The notes: generated by a model from the sequence alone, not told the origin. 64,000 nucleotides of DNA from Salinispora tropica CNB-440 (GCF_000016425.1 NC_009380.1:4902144-4966143); one strand, 5' to 3'; positions 7,134-16,618 are shown, counted from the first letter of the stretch. Numbers and translations: made by a program.

Positions 7134-8599
7134 CCGCGCACCACGGCGAGGTCCGCGCCGAAGTCACGGTCCAGGGGGAACATGGGCCGCTCCACATTCT
7201 GGTACGGCAGCCGCGCGAGGTCCTGGTCAACGCCGCCTGGTGTGAGGGCGAGCAGCCAGTCTCCGGCGGCGGAGAACAGTTCCGGCTCCAGATAGCCGAT
7301 CTTCACCACGACAAGGTCCACCTCGTCGACCCGGACCCCCAGCCGGGCGTACGACGCCAACAGCCGGTACTGCATCCGGCGGGACGTGACGAAGACGCTG
7401 AGCCCACCGACCCGTACGCTGACGCAGCGCCCGCCGTCGGGGTCGTCGGCGACCGCCTCCAGGATCCCGTCGAGTTCGATCGGGCCCGGGGGCCGGGAGT
7501 CCACCCGCCCGCCGACTGCCACCCGGACCGGGGAGCCGACCGGTTGGTCCGCGACCTGCGCCACCGCCTGCGGGTCGACCAGCGAGGCGAACACGGCCCG
7601 CCGGGAGCCGTCGCGGATCTCGGGGCGGGCCAGCATCCGGTCGAGGGCGAAGGTGACGTCGTCGGCGCCGCCGGCGCCCGGGTTGTCACCGGAGTCGCTG
7701 ATGAAGAACGGCCGCTTCGCCCGATCGGCGACGGCGGCCAGGGCGGTGTCGAGGCACTCGTCCATCGAACCGGTGGGAGCGACGAAGGTGAACTCGTCGC
7801 GGACCGCCCAGAAATGCCCGCCCAGCTCGCGGGCCGCCTCGGCGGCGACGGTGGCGTCGGTGCCGGTGACGACGACCGCGCCCTTGCACCGTGACTGGTC
7901 GGCCCAGGCGAACCCGACCCAGATCGCCGCGTCGATCACGCCCTCGCGGGCCTCGATCTCGGAGATCCGCGCGTAGAGTCCCCGTGCGGGTTCATCGCGG
8001 GTGCTGGTCATCTCGCCGGGTAGCAGGATCGGCACGTGGACCAGCGCCTTGTGCGGACGCCGCTCGCGGCGTAGCGCCTCGATAAGGTTGCGCGCGGCAC
8101 GCTCCCGGGTTTCCCACACGTCGACGTGCGGGGCGGTGCGGTAGCAGGTGAGCAGGTCACAGGCGTCGAAGAGCACCGACGAGACATTGCCGTGCAGATC
8201 CATCGCCGTCGAGATGTACGGCTCCGGCCCGATCACCGATCGGATGGCGGTGACCAGGTCGCCCTCCGCGTCGGAGCGGCCGACGACGCTCATCGCGCCG
8301 TGAATGTCCAACAGGATGCCGTCCAATGGGCCGACCGCGGCGAGCTTGTCCACGATCTCCGTGGCCCATTGCTCGTACGCCGCGGCGTCCACGGCGCCGC
8401 CGGGCAGGGCCCGGGCGTGCACGAGGGGTATCCATTCGACGTCGGCGGCCCACGGCTCGGTGGGCGAGAGCCAGGCGTATCGCGACAGCAACGCCTCCTC
8501 CCGGGTGACCTCGAAGTCGTCGGCGGTGCTCAGGTGGGGGGAGAACGTGCTGGATTCGATGTGAATGCCGCCGATGGCGACGCGGAGGGGGCGAGGCAC
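7130..8599 (-). CDS. M81/MlrC-family metallopeptidase-like protein
   Basis: This 489-residue protein is of the microcystinase C (MlrC, M81) type. It begins with the conserved VAIGGIHIESSTFSPHL, followed by LLDIHGAMSV and TAMDLHGNVS, whose Asp/His residues form the presumed metal site. Later come ISDSGDNPGAGGADD and a C-terminal DUF-type domain (LSVFVTSRRMQ). Family members hydrolyse linear peptides with unusual residues or are uncharacterised amidohydrolases. It lies between a ROK repressor and a ROK kinase, opposite a peptide-type ABC importer, so it probably processes the imported compound. The reaction itself is not readable from the sequence. Confidence 0.88.
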   Translation of the reverse strand: MPRPLRVAIGGIHIESSTFSPHLSTADDFEVTREEALLSRYAWLSPTEPWAADVEWIPLVHARALPGGAVDAAAYEQWATEIVDKLAAVGPLDGILLDIHGAMSVVGRSDAEGDLVTAIRSVIGPEPYISTAMDLHGNVSSVLFDACDLLTCYRTAPHVDVWETRERAARNLIEALRRERRPHKALVHVPILLPGEMTSTRDEPARGLYARISEIEAREGVIDAAIWVGFAWADQSRCKGAVVVTGTDATVAAEAARELGGHFWAVRDEFTFVAPTGSMDECLDTALAAVADRAKRPFFISDSGDNPGAGGADDVTFALDRMLARPEIRDGSRRAVFASLVDPQAVAQVADQPVGSPVRVAVGGRVDSRPPGPIELDGILEAVADDPDGGRCVSVRVGGLSVFVTSRRMQYRLLASYARLGVRVDEVDLVVVKIGYLEPELFSAAGDWLLALTPGGVDQDLARLPYQNVERPMFPLDRDFGADLAVVRG

Positions 8600-8613
8600 G
8601 GTGGTTGGGCTCC

Positions 8614-9759
8614 TCAGGTGGGTCGTACGTCGACGGTCGTGCGTAGCAGGTGCCCGAGGCCGATGAGGGCCGCATTCGAGCCCGCGCCGCTGGCTTCGAT
8701 GGTCAGGGACTGGGTCATGGACGGTAGGCAGCGTTCGTAGAGCATGCTGCGGGTCGCGGCCACGTAGACGTCGAGACTGGACAGCGCACCGCCGATGACG
8801 ACGGTGTCGGGGTTGAGGAAGTTGACCAGACCGGAGAGCGCCACGCCCAACAGTCCACCAGCGTGGCGCACCATGGTCACGACGGTCGGGTCGGCGTCGC
8901 CGACCGCCGTGATGATCTCGGGGACAGTGACCGCCGAGGAGCCCTGCTCGGCCAACTGGCGGGCCAGGGCGGCACCGCTGGCGACGGTCTCCAGGCAGCC
9001 CTGGCTGCCGCAGGAGCAGTGCCGCTCGCCGCTGTCGGCTACCCGTACGTGGGTGACGTCGCCGCTGAGTCCGCGCCCGCCACGGTGGATCTGTCCGCCG
9101 GTGACCAGGCAGGCACCGATGCCGGTGCCGGCCTTGACGTAGATCATGTCGCCGGTTTCCTGACGCCGGGTGACGTACTCACCCATCGCCGCCGCCTTGG
9201 CGTCGTTCTCGACGATCACCGGCACCTGGAAGTGATCGGTGAGGTGTGCGCCGGCGTCGACGCCGCTCCAGCCGGGCATCCGGGCCGGGCCTACCAACCG
9301 CCCTTCCGGGAACCCCACCGGGCCCGGGAGGGCGAGGCCGACCCCGAGCAGCACCTGATCAGGTGTGGTCGCCGCCAGGAGCCGCGTGAAGGTGGCTCCG
9401 ACGACGGCGAAGACCTCCTCAGGCCCGGCGGCGATGTCGATCGCCACTTCCTCGGTGGTGCGCAGTCCGCCGCCGGGCGTGCACAACCCCACCCGGGCGT
9501 GTCTGCCGCCGAGTTCCGCGACGGCGAGGACTCCCTTGGTCTCTCGCAGGCGCAGGATCCGAGGGGGCCGCCCACCGGTGGAGCGGCCCATGCCCTCCTC
9601 GGCGAGGACGCCCTCCTCCAACAGCCGGCGCACCATGGCGGTGACGGTTGACGGGGCGACCTGCAAGGCCTCGACGAGGTCGGCGCGGGACGTGGCCGCA
9701 CCTCTGGAGAGCAGGTCGAGAGTCTGGTCACGCAGCGTGGCGGAGATCGGTGGCTCCAA
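8614..9759 (-). CDS. ROK-family transcriptional repressor (NagC/XylR type)
   Basis: This 381-residue regulator has an N-terminal winged HTH (LRDQTLDLLSRGAATSRADL, then VEALQVAPSTVTAMVRRLLEEG; residues ~8-65) joined to a ROK sugar-binding domain. That domain has GVGLALPGPV, VENDAKAAAMGE, GTGIGACLV and the zinc motif CSCGSQGCLE. I accept the TTG start at 9759 because GGGAGAGG lies just upstream. It heads the minus-strand run and diverges from the ABC importer operon across a 289-bp region carrying a large inverted repeat. It most likely represses both directions until a sugar ligand binds (inference from family). Confidence 0.9.
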   Translation of the reverse strand: MEPPISATLRDQTLDLLSRGAATSRADLVEALQVAPSTVTAMVRRLLEEGVLAEEGMGRSTGGRPPRILRLRETKGVLAVAELGGRHARVGLCTPGGGLRTTEEVAIDIAAGPEEVFAVVGATFTRLLAATTPDQVLLGVGLALPGPVGFPEGRLVGPARMPGWSGVDAGAHLTDHFQVPVIVENDAKAAAMGEYVTRRQETGDMIYVKAGTGIGACLVTGGQIHRGGRGLSGDVTHVRVADSGERHCSCGSQGCLETVASGAALARQLAEQGSSAVTVPEIITAVGDADPTVVTMVRHAGGLLGVALSGLVNFLNPDTVVIGGALSSLDVYVAATRSMLYERCLPSMTQSLTIEASGAGSNAALIGLGHLLRTTVDVRPT

Positions 9760-9848
9760 GTTGCCTCTCCCTTGGTCGGGTGGTTCTCCGGCGCCGCCCC
9801 AGTGTGTCGCAGCTCAAAGTCGGGGGTGGACTCCGGCCGGCCACGCGA

Positions 9849-9899
9849 GAAGTTCGGCCAATCCTTCGGGCGACTTTGATCGTACCTCGGCCAAACTTC
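9849..9899. promoter_or_regulatory. Inverted repeat, candidate ROK operator
   Basis: GAAGTTCGGCC (9849-9859) is repeated inverted as GGCCAAACTTC (9889-9899), matching 10 of 11 positions. A second overlapping dyad, ACTTC-N6-GAAGT, lies at 9895-9910. Both sit between the ROK regulator and the importer promoter at 9923-9951. Confidence 0.55.
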
Positions 9900-9922
9900 G
9901 TGAATGAAGTGGGTAATTTTCG

Positions 9923-9951
9923 TTGACGTACCGCTTCCACCTGGATACATT
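9923..9951 (+). promoter_or_regulatory. Promoter of the ABC importer operon
   Basis: TTGACG (9923-9928), a 17-nt spacer and TACATT (9946-9951) match a housekeeping sigma-70-type promoter about 97 nt before the binding-protein start. The nearby dyads at 9849-9910 would allow repression. Confidence 0.6.
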
Positions 9952-10048
9952 CTTCGAGTTGATCGCCGGGGCAGCGCCCGGCGGGGGCGCCTGGCAAGCC
10001 GTCGGCGCCCGGTGACGTAGGGCACGTGCACATCAAACGAGGAGACTC

Positions 10049-11848
10049 ATGACGAGCAGATTTCCCGGCCGCGCCCTGCGTGGCGCGGTGGCGGCAGCCG
10101 CCACGATCGCCCTTGGGGCGGGTCTGGTCGGCTGCGGTGACAACAGTGGATCCAAGGACGGCGGTAGTCAGGGCAAGGACACCGTGACAGTCGCCTTCCG
10201 TACCCCCAACTGGATCCTGCCGATCTCGGCACCAGGCTTCACCCAGGGGGAGAACGCCATCTTCGGCCAGGCGCTCTACCGCCCCCTCTACCAGTACCGG
10301 CTGGACGGCACGGCGCAGTACAACATCGACCCAGAACGCTCGATGGCCGAGCCCCCGCAGGTGAGCGACGACGGCCGCACGCTGACGATCACGTTGAAGG
10401 ACAACTCCTGGTCCGATGGCACGCCCATCACCACCAGGGACATCCAGTTCTGGTACGACCTGGTCTCGGCGAACAAGGACAAGTGGGCGTCGTACCGGGC
10501 CGGCGGCTTCCCCGACAACGTTGACGCGTGGTCGATCAAGGATGAGAAGACCTTCTCGATCACCACCACGGAGGTCTACAACACCGCGTGGTTCGTCGAC
10601 AACCAGCTCAACCGCATCACGCCCCTGCCCCAGCACGCCTGGGACAAGGACTCCGCGACCGCCGACGTGAGCGACCTCGCCAGCAGCCCGGAGGGCGCCA
10701 AGAAGGTCTTCGACTTCCTCATCGCCGCCTCGAAGGACCCCAAGACGTACGACTCCAACGAGTTGTGGCAGGTCACCAGCGGCGCGTGGACGCTGGAGAA
10801 GTACGTGCCCAACGGTGAGGTCACCCTCGCCGCCCAGCCGAACTACTCCGGTACCGACAAACCGAAGCTCTCCACGGTCGTGTTGCGGCCGTTCACCAGC
10901 GATGACGCCGAGTTCAACGTGCTCCGCGCCGGCGACATCGACTACGGGTACGTGCCGCCGGCCAACATGTCCCAGAAGAGCTACCTCGAGTCCAAGGGAT
11001 ACACGATCTCACCGTGGTACGGCTGGTCGATCACCTACCTCCAGCTGAACTACAACAACCCGAAGTCCGGCGTGCTGTTCAAGCAGCCCTACCTTCGGCA
11101 GTCGCTGCAGATGCTCATCGACCAGCCGACGATCAGCAAGGTCATCTGGTCGGACACCGCCGCGCCGACCTGCGGCCCGGTACCGGCCAGGCCCGGCACC
11201 AACACCGACGCCGCCGGGTGCGCGTACTCCTTCGATCCGGCGAAGTCCAAGGAACTGTTGGAGAGCAACGGCTGGAAGGTGACCCCGGACGGGCAGACCA
11301 CCTGCCAGTCGCCGGGCACCGGCCCGAACCAGTGCGGTGAGGGAATCGCCGCCGGCACACCGCTCGAGTTCACGGTGACCAGCCAGACCGGGTTCGCCGC
11401 CACGACCAAGATGTTCGCCGAGATCAAGTCACAGATGGCCAAGCTCGGTATCCAGCTGACGATCAAGGAGGTGCCCGACTCGGTCGCGGTCACGCCGACC
11501 TGTGAGCCGACCGAGGCGAGCTGCTCGTGGGACATGTCCTTCTTCGGCTCGCAGGGCAGCTGGTACTACCCGGCCTTCGCCAGCGGCGAGCGGCTCTTCG
11601 CCACCGACGCCCCGGTGAACCTGGGCAGCTACAGCAATCCTGAGGCGGACAAGCTCATCGAGGCCACTCAGTTCGCTGGCGACGAGAGCGCGCTCATGGC
11701 GTACAACGACTTCCTGGCCAAGGACCTGCCCGTGCTCTGGATGCCGAATCCGGTGTACCAGGTCTCGGCGTACCGCTCCGGCCTGCAGGGCGTCGAGCCT
11801 CAGGACCCGATGAACCTCATGTACTTCCAGGACTGGTCCTGGGAATAG
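10049..11848 (+). CDS. Solute-binding lipoprotein of oligopeptide-type ABC importer (SBP family 5)
   Basis: This 599-residue extracellular binding protein is anchored by a lipid. It starts with a signal peptide (MTSRFPGRALRGAVAAAATI) and a lipobox LVGC at about residues 26-29. The mature part has family-5 features (FGQALYRPLYQY, LKDNSWSDGTPITTRDIQFW, LRQSLQMLIDQP). The length is normal for DppA/OppA-type proteins. AAACGAGGAG lies just before the ATG. It leads the operon SBP-permease-permease-ATPase fusion-CutC. A strong hairpin after it probably raises its level over the other subunits. The ligand is unknown; the ROK, M81 and CutC neighbours suggest something more complex than a plain dipeptide. 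Confidence 0.92.
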   Translation: MTSRFPGRALRGAVAAAATIALGAGLVGCGDNSGSKDGGSQGKDTVTVAFRTPNWILPISAPGFTQGENAIFGQALYRPLYQYRLDGTAQYNIDPERSMAEPPQVSDDGRTLTITLKDNSWSDGTPITTRDIQFWYDLVSANKDKWASYRAGGFPDNVDAWSIKDEKTFSITTTEVYNTAWFVDNQLNRITPLPQHAWDKDSATADVSDLASSPEGAKKVFDFLIAASKDPKTYDSNELWQVTSGAWTLEKYVPNGEVTLAAQPNYSGTDKPKLSTVVLRPFTSDDAEFNVLRAGDIDYGYVPPANMSQKSYLESKGYTISPWYGWSITYLQLNYNNPKSGVLFKQPYLRQSLQMLIDQPTISKVIWSDTAAPTCGPVPARPGTNTDAAGCAYSFDPAKSKELLESNGWKVTPDGQTTCQSPGTGPNQCGEGIAAGTPLEFTVTSQTGFAATTKMFAEIKSQMAKLGIQLTIKEVPDSVAVTPTCEPTEASCSWDMSFFGSQGSWYYPAFASGERLFATDAPVNLGSYSNPEADKLIEATQFAGDESALMAYNDFLAKDLPVLWMPNPVYQVSAYRSGLQGVEPQDPMNLMYFQDWSWE

Positions 11849-11863
11849 CCCGCTGATCGTCCC

Positions 11864-11899
11864 GGCCCCGGCGACGCACCGTGGTGCGTCGCCGGGGCC
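11864..11899 (+). terminator. Intercistronic hairpin between binding protein and permease
   Basis: A perfect 16-bp stem (11864-11879 with 11884-11899) has a 4-nt loop. It lies within the 77-nt gap and could act as a partial terminator or mRNA-stabilising element that favours the binding protein. Confidence 0.75.
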
Positions 11900-11925
11900 C
11901 CGACCAGGGAGAGGAAGCCGCACAG

Positions 11926-12885
11926 GTGGCCCGGTACCTCATCACACGCCTGGGACAGGCTCTCATCGTCGTCGTACTCGTCACGGTGATCGCGTTCCTC
12001 ATCTTGCACCTGCTGCCCGGGGGCGCCGCACGAGCCACCCTCGGCAAGGAGGCGACGCTGGAGCAGTTGGCGGCGTTCAACCACGAGATGGGCTACGACC
12101 GGCCGTTGATCCAGCAGTACGGCATGTACGTGCAACGCCTGCTACAGGGCGATCTCGGCTACTCCTACCAGCTCAACCAGTCTGTCCTCGAGGCGATCGA
12201 ACAGCGGCTACCCAAGACGATGGTGCTGTCGCTGCTGTCGACCCTGCTCGCCGTCGTGCTGGCGATCCCGCTCGGCGTGCTCCAGGCGATCCGTCGCAAC
12301 CGCTGGCCCGACTACGCCATCACCGCGCTGTCGCTGCTGGCGTACGCCACGCCCATCTTCTTTCTGGGCCTCATGATGATCATCGTCTTCTCACAGGTCT
12401 GGCCGATCCTGCCCCCGGAGGCACCGCAGGGATTCACGGTGGCCGAGGTGCTCGCCGATCCGGCCGGGCTGGTCCTACCCACGGCCACCCTCGCCATCGT
12501 CACCATCGCGGTCTACGCACGGTACGTACGGTCATCGATGATCGACAACCTGAACGAGAACTACGTGCGCACCGCTCGCAGCAAGGGGCTCTCCGAGCGA
12601 CGGGTCGTGCTGCGGCACACCCTGCGCAACGGGCTGTTCCCGGTCATCACGTTGCTCGGGATGTACCTGCCCGCGCTGTTCAGCGGGGCACTGGTCGTCG
12701 AGTCGCTGTTCAACTTCCCCGGAATGGGCCAGTTGTTCTGGCAGGCGGCGCTCAAGCGCGACTTCCCGATCCTGCTCGGGGTCACCGTCATCATCTCGAT
12801 CGCCACAGTCATCGGCGCGCTGGTCGCCGACCTGCTGTACGCCGCCGTTGACCCCCGGGTCCGACTCCGTGGGAGCGCCACATGA
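11926..12885 (+). CDS. ABC importer permease, DppB/OppB type
   Basis: This 319-residue inner-membrane permease has about six helices. It begins ARYLITRLGQALIVVVLVTV and includes the GGAARATLGKEATLEQ loop. The cytoplasmic EAA region, YVRTARSKGLSERRVVLRHT, contacts the ATPase. The GTG at 11926 follows GGGAGAGG; an upstream frame to 11881 crosses the hairpin and is rejected. The stop overlaps the next start (ATGA, 12882-12885). It forms the translocation channel with the second permease. Confidence 0.92.
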   Translation: MARYLITRLGQALIVVVLVTVIAFLILHLLPGGAARATLGKEATLEQLAAFNHEMGYDRPLIQQYGMYVQRLLQGDLGYSYQLNQSVLEAIEQRLPKTMVLSLLSTLLAVVLAIPLGVLQAIRRNRWPDYAITALSLLAYATPIFFLGLMMIIVFSQVWPILPPEAPQGFTVAEVLADPAGLVLPTATLAIVTIAVYARYVRSSMIDNLNENYVRTARSKGLSERRVVLRHTLRNGLFPVITLLGMYLPALFSGALVVESLFNFPGMGQLFWQAALKRDFPILLGVTVIISIATVIGALVADLLYAAVDPRVRLRGSAT

Positions 12886-13784
12886 GCACGCTGTCCGAAG
12901 CGGTCGGCCCGGCTGAGCCAAACGACGCGCCACCGCGCGGTCTGTGGCGGCAGGGGCTGACCGTCTTCTGCGAGAACCGGCTTGCCCTGGTGGGACTGGG
13001 CCTGTTCGTCCTGCTGGCCGGGGTCTGTTTCCTCGGACCGCTGGTCTACCACACCGACCAGGTGCACACGGACCTCACCGCCGTGCACCTGGCCCCGGGA
13101 GAGCAGGGACATCCGCTCGGCACCGACGGGGTCGGCTACGACCAGTTGGGGCGGCTGATGCTCGGCGGCCAGACCTCCATCATCGTCGGACTGGCCGCCG
13201 GGGTGCTCGCCACCATCGTTGGCACGCTGCTGGGTGCCATCGCCGGCTTCTTCGGCGGCTGGGTGGACGCCGCGGTGATGCGCGTGGTCGACGCGATGAT
13301 GTCGATCCCCTCGTTGTTCCTGTTCATGCTGCTCGCCGCCATCGTCACGCCGAGCGCGCCGATGCTCATCCTCATCATCGGTGCCTTCGCCTGGCTGGGC
13401 CCGGCCCGGCTCGTGCGGGGCGAGGCACTGACGCTGCGCTCACGTGAGTACGTCCAGGCGATGCGTGGGATGGGTGGCACGGGTGGCCGTGCGGTCCGCC
13501 GACACATCATCCCCAACGCCATCGGCACGGTAATCGTCAACGCCACCTTCCAGGTCGCCGACGCGATCCTCTACGTCGCCTACCTGTCCTTCCTTGGCCT
13601 CGGCATCCCCCCACCGGCCGCGAACTGGGGTGGCATGCTCTCCGATGGTCTCGCGGACACCTACAGCGGCCACTGGTGGCTGTTGTACCCGCCCGGGATC
13701 GCCATCATCCTCATCGTCCTCGCCTTCAACTTCATCGGTGACGGACTCAGGGACGCCTTCGAGGTTCGCCTCCGGCGACGCTAG
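12882..13784 (+). CDS. ABC importer permease, DppC/OppC type
   Basis: This 300-residue second permease has an N-terminal helix (LALVGLGLFVLLAGVCFLGP), the HPLGTDGVGYDQLGRLMLGG motif typical of OppC-type proteins, and the EAA loop EYVQAMRGMGGTGGRAVRRH. It is translationally coupled to the DppB-type gene and followed 12 nt later by the ATPase gene, whose site AGGAG overlaps this gene's last codons. It pairs with the upstream permease to form the channel. Confidence 0.92.
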   Translation: MSTLSEAVGPAEPNDAPPRGLWRQGLTVFCENRLALVGLGLFVLLAGVCFLGPLVYHTDQVHTDLTAVHLAPGEQGHPLGTDGVGYDQLGRLMLGGQTSIIVGLAAGVLATIVGTLLGAIAGFFGGWVDAAVMRVVDAMMSIPSLFLFMLLAAIVTPSAPMLILIIGAFAWLGPARLVRGEALTLRSREYVQAMRGMGGTGGRAVRRHIIPNAIGTVIVNATFQVADAILYVAYLSFLGLGIPPPAANWGGMLSDGLADTYSGHWWLLYPPGIAIILIVLAFNFIGDGLRDAFEVRLRRR

Positions 13785-13796
13785 CAGGAGCAGAGA

Positions 13797-15923
13797 ATGA
13801 GCGAATCGATCGGTCCAACTGCCCGGCACTCCGCGCCGGCTGTGAACGCGGCAGCCGGCCGGCCCCTGCTGGAACTACGTGACCTCGACACCGACATCGC
13901 GCTGCGCCGTGGCACGGTACACGCCCTCGACGGCATCAGTCTTGAGGTCGCGCCCGGGCAGACCCTCGGCGTCGTGGGCGAGTCCGGCAGCGGCAAGACG
14001 ATGACCGCATTGTCAATCATGGGACTACTTCCGCCCGGCGGTCGCGTCACCGGTGGGCAGATTCTGTTCGAGGGACGGGATCTGCGATCGTTGCCGGCCG
14101 ATGAGGTACGCCGGATCCGAGGTGTCCGGATGGGCATGGTCTTCCAGGACCCGCTCACCTCGCTCAACCCCACCATACGCATCGGTGCGCAGGTGGCCGA
14201 ACCACTGCGCGTACACAAGCGGGTCGGCAGGGCGGAGGCCCGGGACCGGGCCATCGAGATCCTGCGCCGGGTCGGGATGCCGCGCCCGGAACAAATCGTC
14301 GACAACTATCCGCACGAGCTGTCCGGCGGTATGCGGCAACGGGTCGCCATCGCCATGGCCCTGGTCTGCTCACCAAGCCTGCTCATCGCCGACGAGCCGA
14401 CCACCGCACTCGACGTCACCACCCAGCGGCAGATCCTCGAACTCATCGACGATCTTCGGGAAGAGTTCGGGATGGCCGTCATCCTGGTCACCCACGACCT
14501 CGGGGTGATCGCCGGTCGGGCGGACCGGGTAGCCGTCATGTACGCCGGTCGGGTCGTGGAGACCGCGGCCACCGAGCAGCTGTTCCAAGCGCCCCGACAC
14601 CGCTACACCGAGGCCCTGATGCGGGCGCTACCCGAGTCGGCCATCCGGGACAGCGGCGGACACGACCGGCTGATCAGCATCCCGGGACTGCCACCGGACC
14701 TGTCCGGTCCCCTAACCGGATGCCGGTTCGCGCCGCGGTGTTCGTATGTCAGCGACAGCTGCCGGACCACCGACCCGGCCCTGATCCCGGGCGCGCACCA
14801 GCACGCGTGTCTGCACCCGGTACCCACGCCCACCGCGGCGGTCACCGCGCCGGTCCCGGCACCGATCGAGCCGGCGACGGCGCCGGTCACCGCGGCACCG
14901 CCCGAATCCACGGAGCCGCCAGTCCTGTCGGTGCGGAACCTGATCAAGAACTACCCGGTGCACGGCCGTGGGCTACTGCGCCGGACAGCCGGGCAGGTAA
15001 GCGCGGTAGCCGATGTCTCCTTCGAGGTCAGGCCCGGAGAGACCTTCGGGCTCGTCGGCGAGTCCGGCTGCGGCAAGTCCACCGTGGGACGGCTGTCCGT
15101 CGGCCTGGAACGGGCCTCCGCCGGGCAGATCGTGTTGGACGGTACGGATCTCGCCGACCTCACCGGCCGGGAACGACGCCGGATGCACCGGCACGTCCAA
15201 CTCATGTTCCAGGACAGCTATGCGGCGATGAACCCTCGGATGCGCGTTGACGCCATCCTCGCCGAACCACTCGAGATCCAGAAGGTGGGTGACGGTTCGG
15301 CACGGCAAGCACGGATCGCCACTCTCCTCGACCAGGTGGGGTTGCCCCGGCGGGCGCTGGAACGCTACCCCCACGAGTTCTCCGGCGGTCAGCTGCAGCG
15401 GATCGGGCTGGCCCGGTCGCTGGCGTTGCGCCCCCGGCTGATCGTTGGCGACGAGCCGGTGAGCGCGTTGGACGTCTCGATCCAGGCGCAGGTGCTCAAC
15501 CTGATGCGGGACCTGCAGCGCGAACTCGATCTGGCGTACATCTTCATCAGTCATGATCTGTCTGTTGTCGACTACATGGCAGACCGGATCGGTGTGATGT
15601 ACCTCGGCAAGCTCGTCGAGGTCGGGCCCGCCCGGGAAGTGGTGCGGGCTGCCCGGCATCCGTACACGCAGGCACTGGTCGACGCGGTCCCGTCCATCGA
15701 GCCGAACCGGGCAGCCACTCGCGACGGCATGACCATCCGGGGCGAGCTTCCCAGTGCCCTCGACCCACCCACCGGGTGTCGGTTCCGCACGCGCTGCCCC
15801 TACGCGGTGGACATCTGCACAACGGAGCCTCCACTGACCGGTGACCTGCACCAGGTGGCCTGCCACCTGCCGCTACGCCCGGAGCCGACCAGCACCTCCA
15901 CGCAGGCCCAGGCTGTCGTATGA
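13797..15923 (+). CDS. Fused DppD-DppF ATPase of peptide-type ABC importer
   Basis: Two complete ABC ATPases lie in one 708-residue chain. The first (residues ~22-350) has Walker A GESGSGKT (61-68), signature LSGGMRQR and Walker B LLIADEP. It ends with the oligopeptide-transporter C-terminal Cys region (CRFAPRCSYVSDSC). A Pro/Ala linker of about 45 residues leads to the second (Walker A GESGCGKS, signature FSGGQLQR, LIVGDEP), which ends with another such tail. The subunits are usually separate, though fusions are known in actinomycetes. It powers import through the two upstream permeases. Its stop overlaps the CutC start (ATGA). Confidence 0.92.
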   Translation: MSESIGPTARHSAPAVNAAAGRPLLELRDLDTDIALRRGTVHALDGISLEVAPGQTLGVVGESGSGKTMTALSIMGLLPPGGRVTGGQILFEGRDLRSLPADEVRRIRGVRMGMVFQDPLTSLNPTIRIGAQVAEPLRVHKRVGRAEARDRAIEILRRVGMPRPEQIVDNYPHELSGGMRQRVAIAMALVCSPSLLIADEPTTALDVTTQRQILELIDDLREEFGMAVILVTHDLGVIAGRADRVAVMYAGRVVETAATEQLFQAPRHRYTEALMRALPESAIRDSGGHDRLISIPGLPPDLSGPLTGCRFAPRCSYVSDSCRTTDPALIPGAHQHACLHPVPTPTAAVTAPVPAPIEPATAPVTAAPPESTEPPVLSVRNLIKNYPVHGRGLLRRTAGQVSAVADVSFEVRPGETFGLVGESGCGKSTVGRLSVGLERASAGQIVLDGTDLADLTGRERRRMHRHVQLMFQDSYAAMNPRMRVDAILAEPLEIQKVGDGSARQARIATLLDQVGLPRRALERYPHEFSGGQLQRIGLARSLALRPRLIVGDEPVSALDVSIQAQVLNLMRDLQRELDLAYIFISHDLSVVDYMADRIGVMYLGKLVEVGPAREVVRAARHPYTQALVDAVPSIEPNRAATRDGMTIRGELPSALDPPTGCRFRTRCPYAVDICTTEPPLTGDLHQVACHLPLRPEPTSTSTQAQAVV

Positions 15924-16618
15924 CCACAGTGGAAATCTGCGTCAGTGATGTGCCGACCGCACTGGTGGCCGAGGCGGCCGGAGCCGACCGACTGGAGCTC
16001 TGCGCCGACCTCGGCCAGGGCGGCACCACCCCGAGCCTGGGGACGGTTGAGGTCGCCCTGCGTACGCTGCGTGCGGTCGATGTGCGCATCATGATCAGGC
16101 CCCGGGGCGGCGACTTCCGGGTGAGCGAGATCGAACGCCAGGTCATGCTCGCCGATATCGCGGCGATTCGCGAACTGCCCAACCCTCACGGTCTCACGGT
16201 CGGGGTGGTGGTCGGCGCGCTCACCCCCGACAACAACCTCGATCTGGCCGTGCTGCGGCACATGATCGAGGCGGCGGGGCCGTTGCCGGTGACCGTCCAC
16301 AAGGCCTTCGACGAGGTCGACGACCAGCTTGCGGCAATCGACCAGGTTGTCGGCCTCGGGGCGGACGCGGTGCTCACCTCGGGCGCGGCGGCCACCGCGC
16401 TGGCCGGCGCCGCCCGCCTCGCCGCGCTGCGGCAGCGGGCCGGCGATCGACTTCGGGTGATCGCCGCCGGCGGAATCCGTTCCCACAACGTCCGCCAGGT
16501 ACTCACCGAGACCGGGGCACGGGAGGTCCACCTGCGCGCGCCGGTGCAGCGCGACGGACGCGAGGCGACCGACGGCGACGAGGTGAGCCGACTCGTCGTC
16601 GCCGCGCGTGGGCGTTGA
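15920..16618 (+). CDS. cutC: CutC-family TIM-barrel protein
   Basis: This 232-residue protein carries the CutC signatures VEICVSDVPTALVAEAAGAD, RLELCADLGQGGTTPSLG, IRPRGGDF and VHKAFDEVDD, and ends with a GGIRSHNV barrel strand. The family was named for copper homeostasis in E. coli, but that role is disputed and the barrel looks enzymatic. It is coupled by ATGA to the importer ATPase and lies in a ROK-controlled uptake locus. A catabolic role on the imported compound is therefore more likely than metal handling (inference). It is the last gene of the operon; no terminator is obvious in the 89-nt gap that follows. Confidence 0.88.
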   Translation: MTTVEICVSDVPTALVAEAAGADRLELCADLGQGGTTPSLGTVEVALRTLRAVDVRIMIRPRGGDFRVSEIERQVMLADIAAIRELPNPHGLTVGVVVGALTPDNNLDLAVLRHMIEAAGPLPVTVHKAFDEVDDQLAAIDQVVGLGADAVLTSGAAATALAGAARLAALRQRAGDRLRVIAAGGIRSHNVRQVLTETGAREVHLRAPVQRDGREATDGDEVSRLVVAARGR

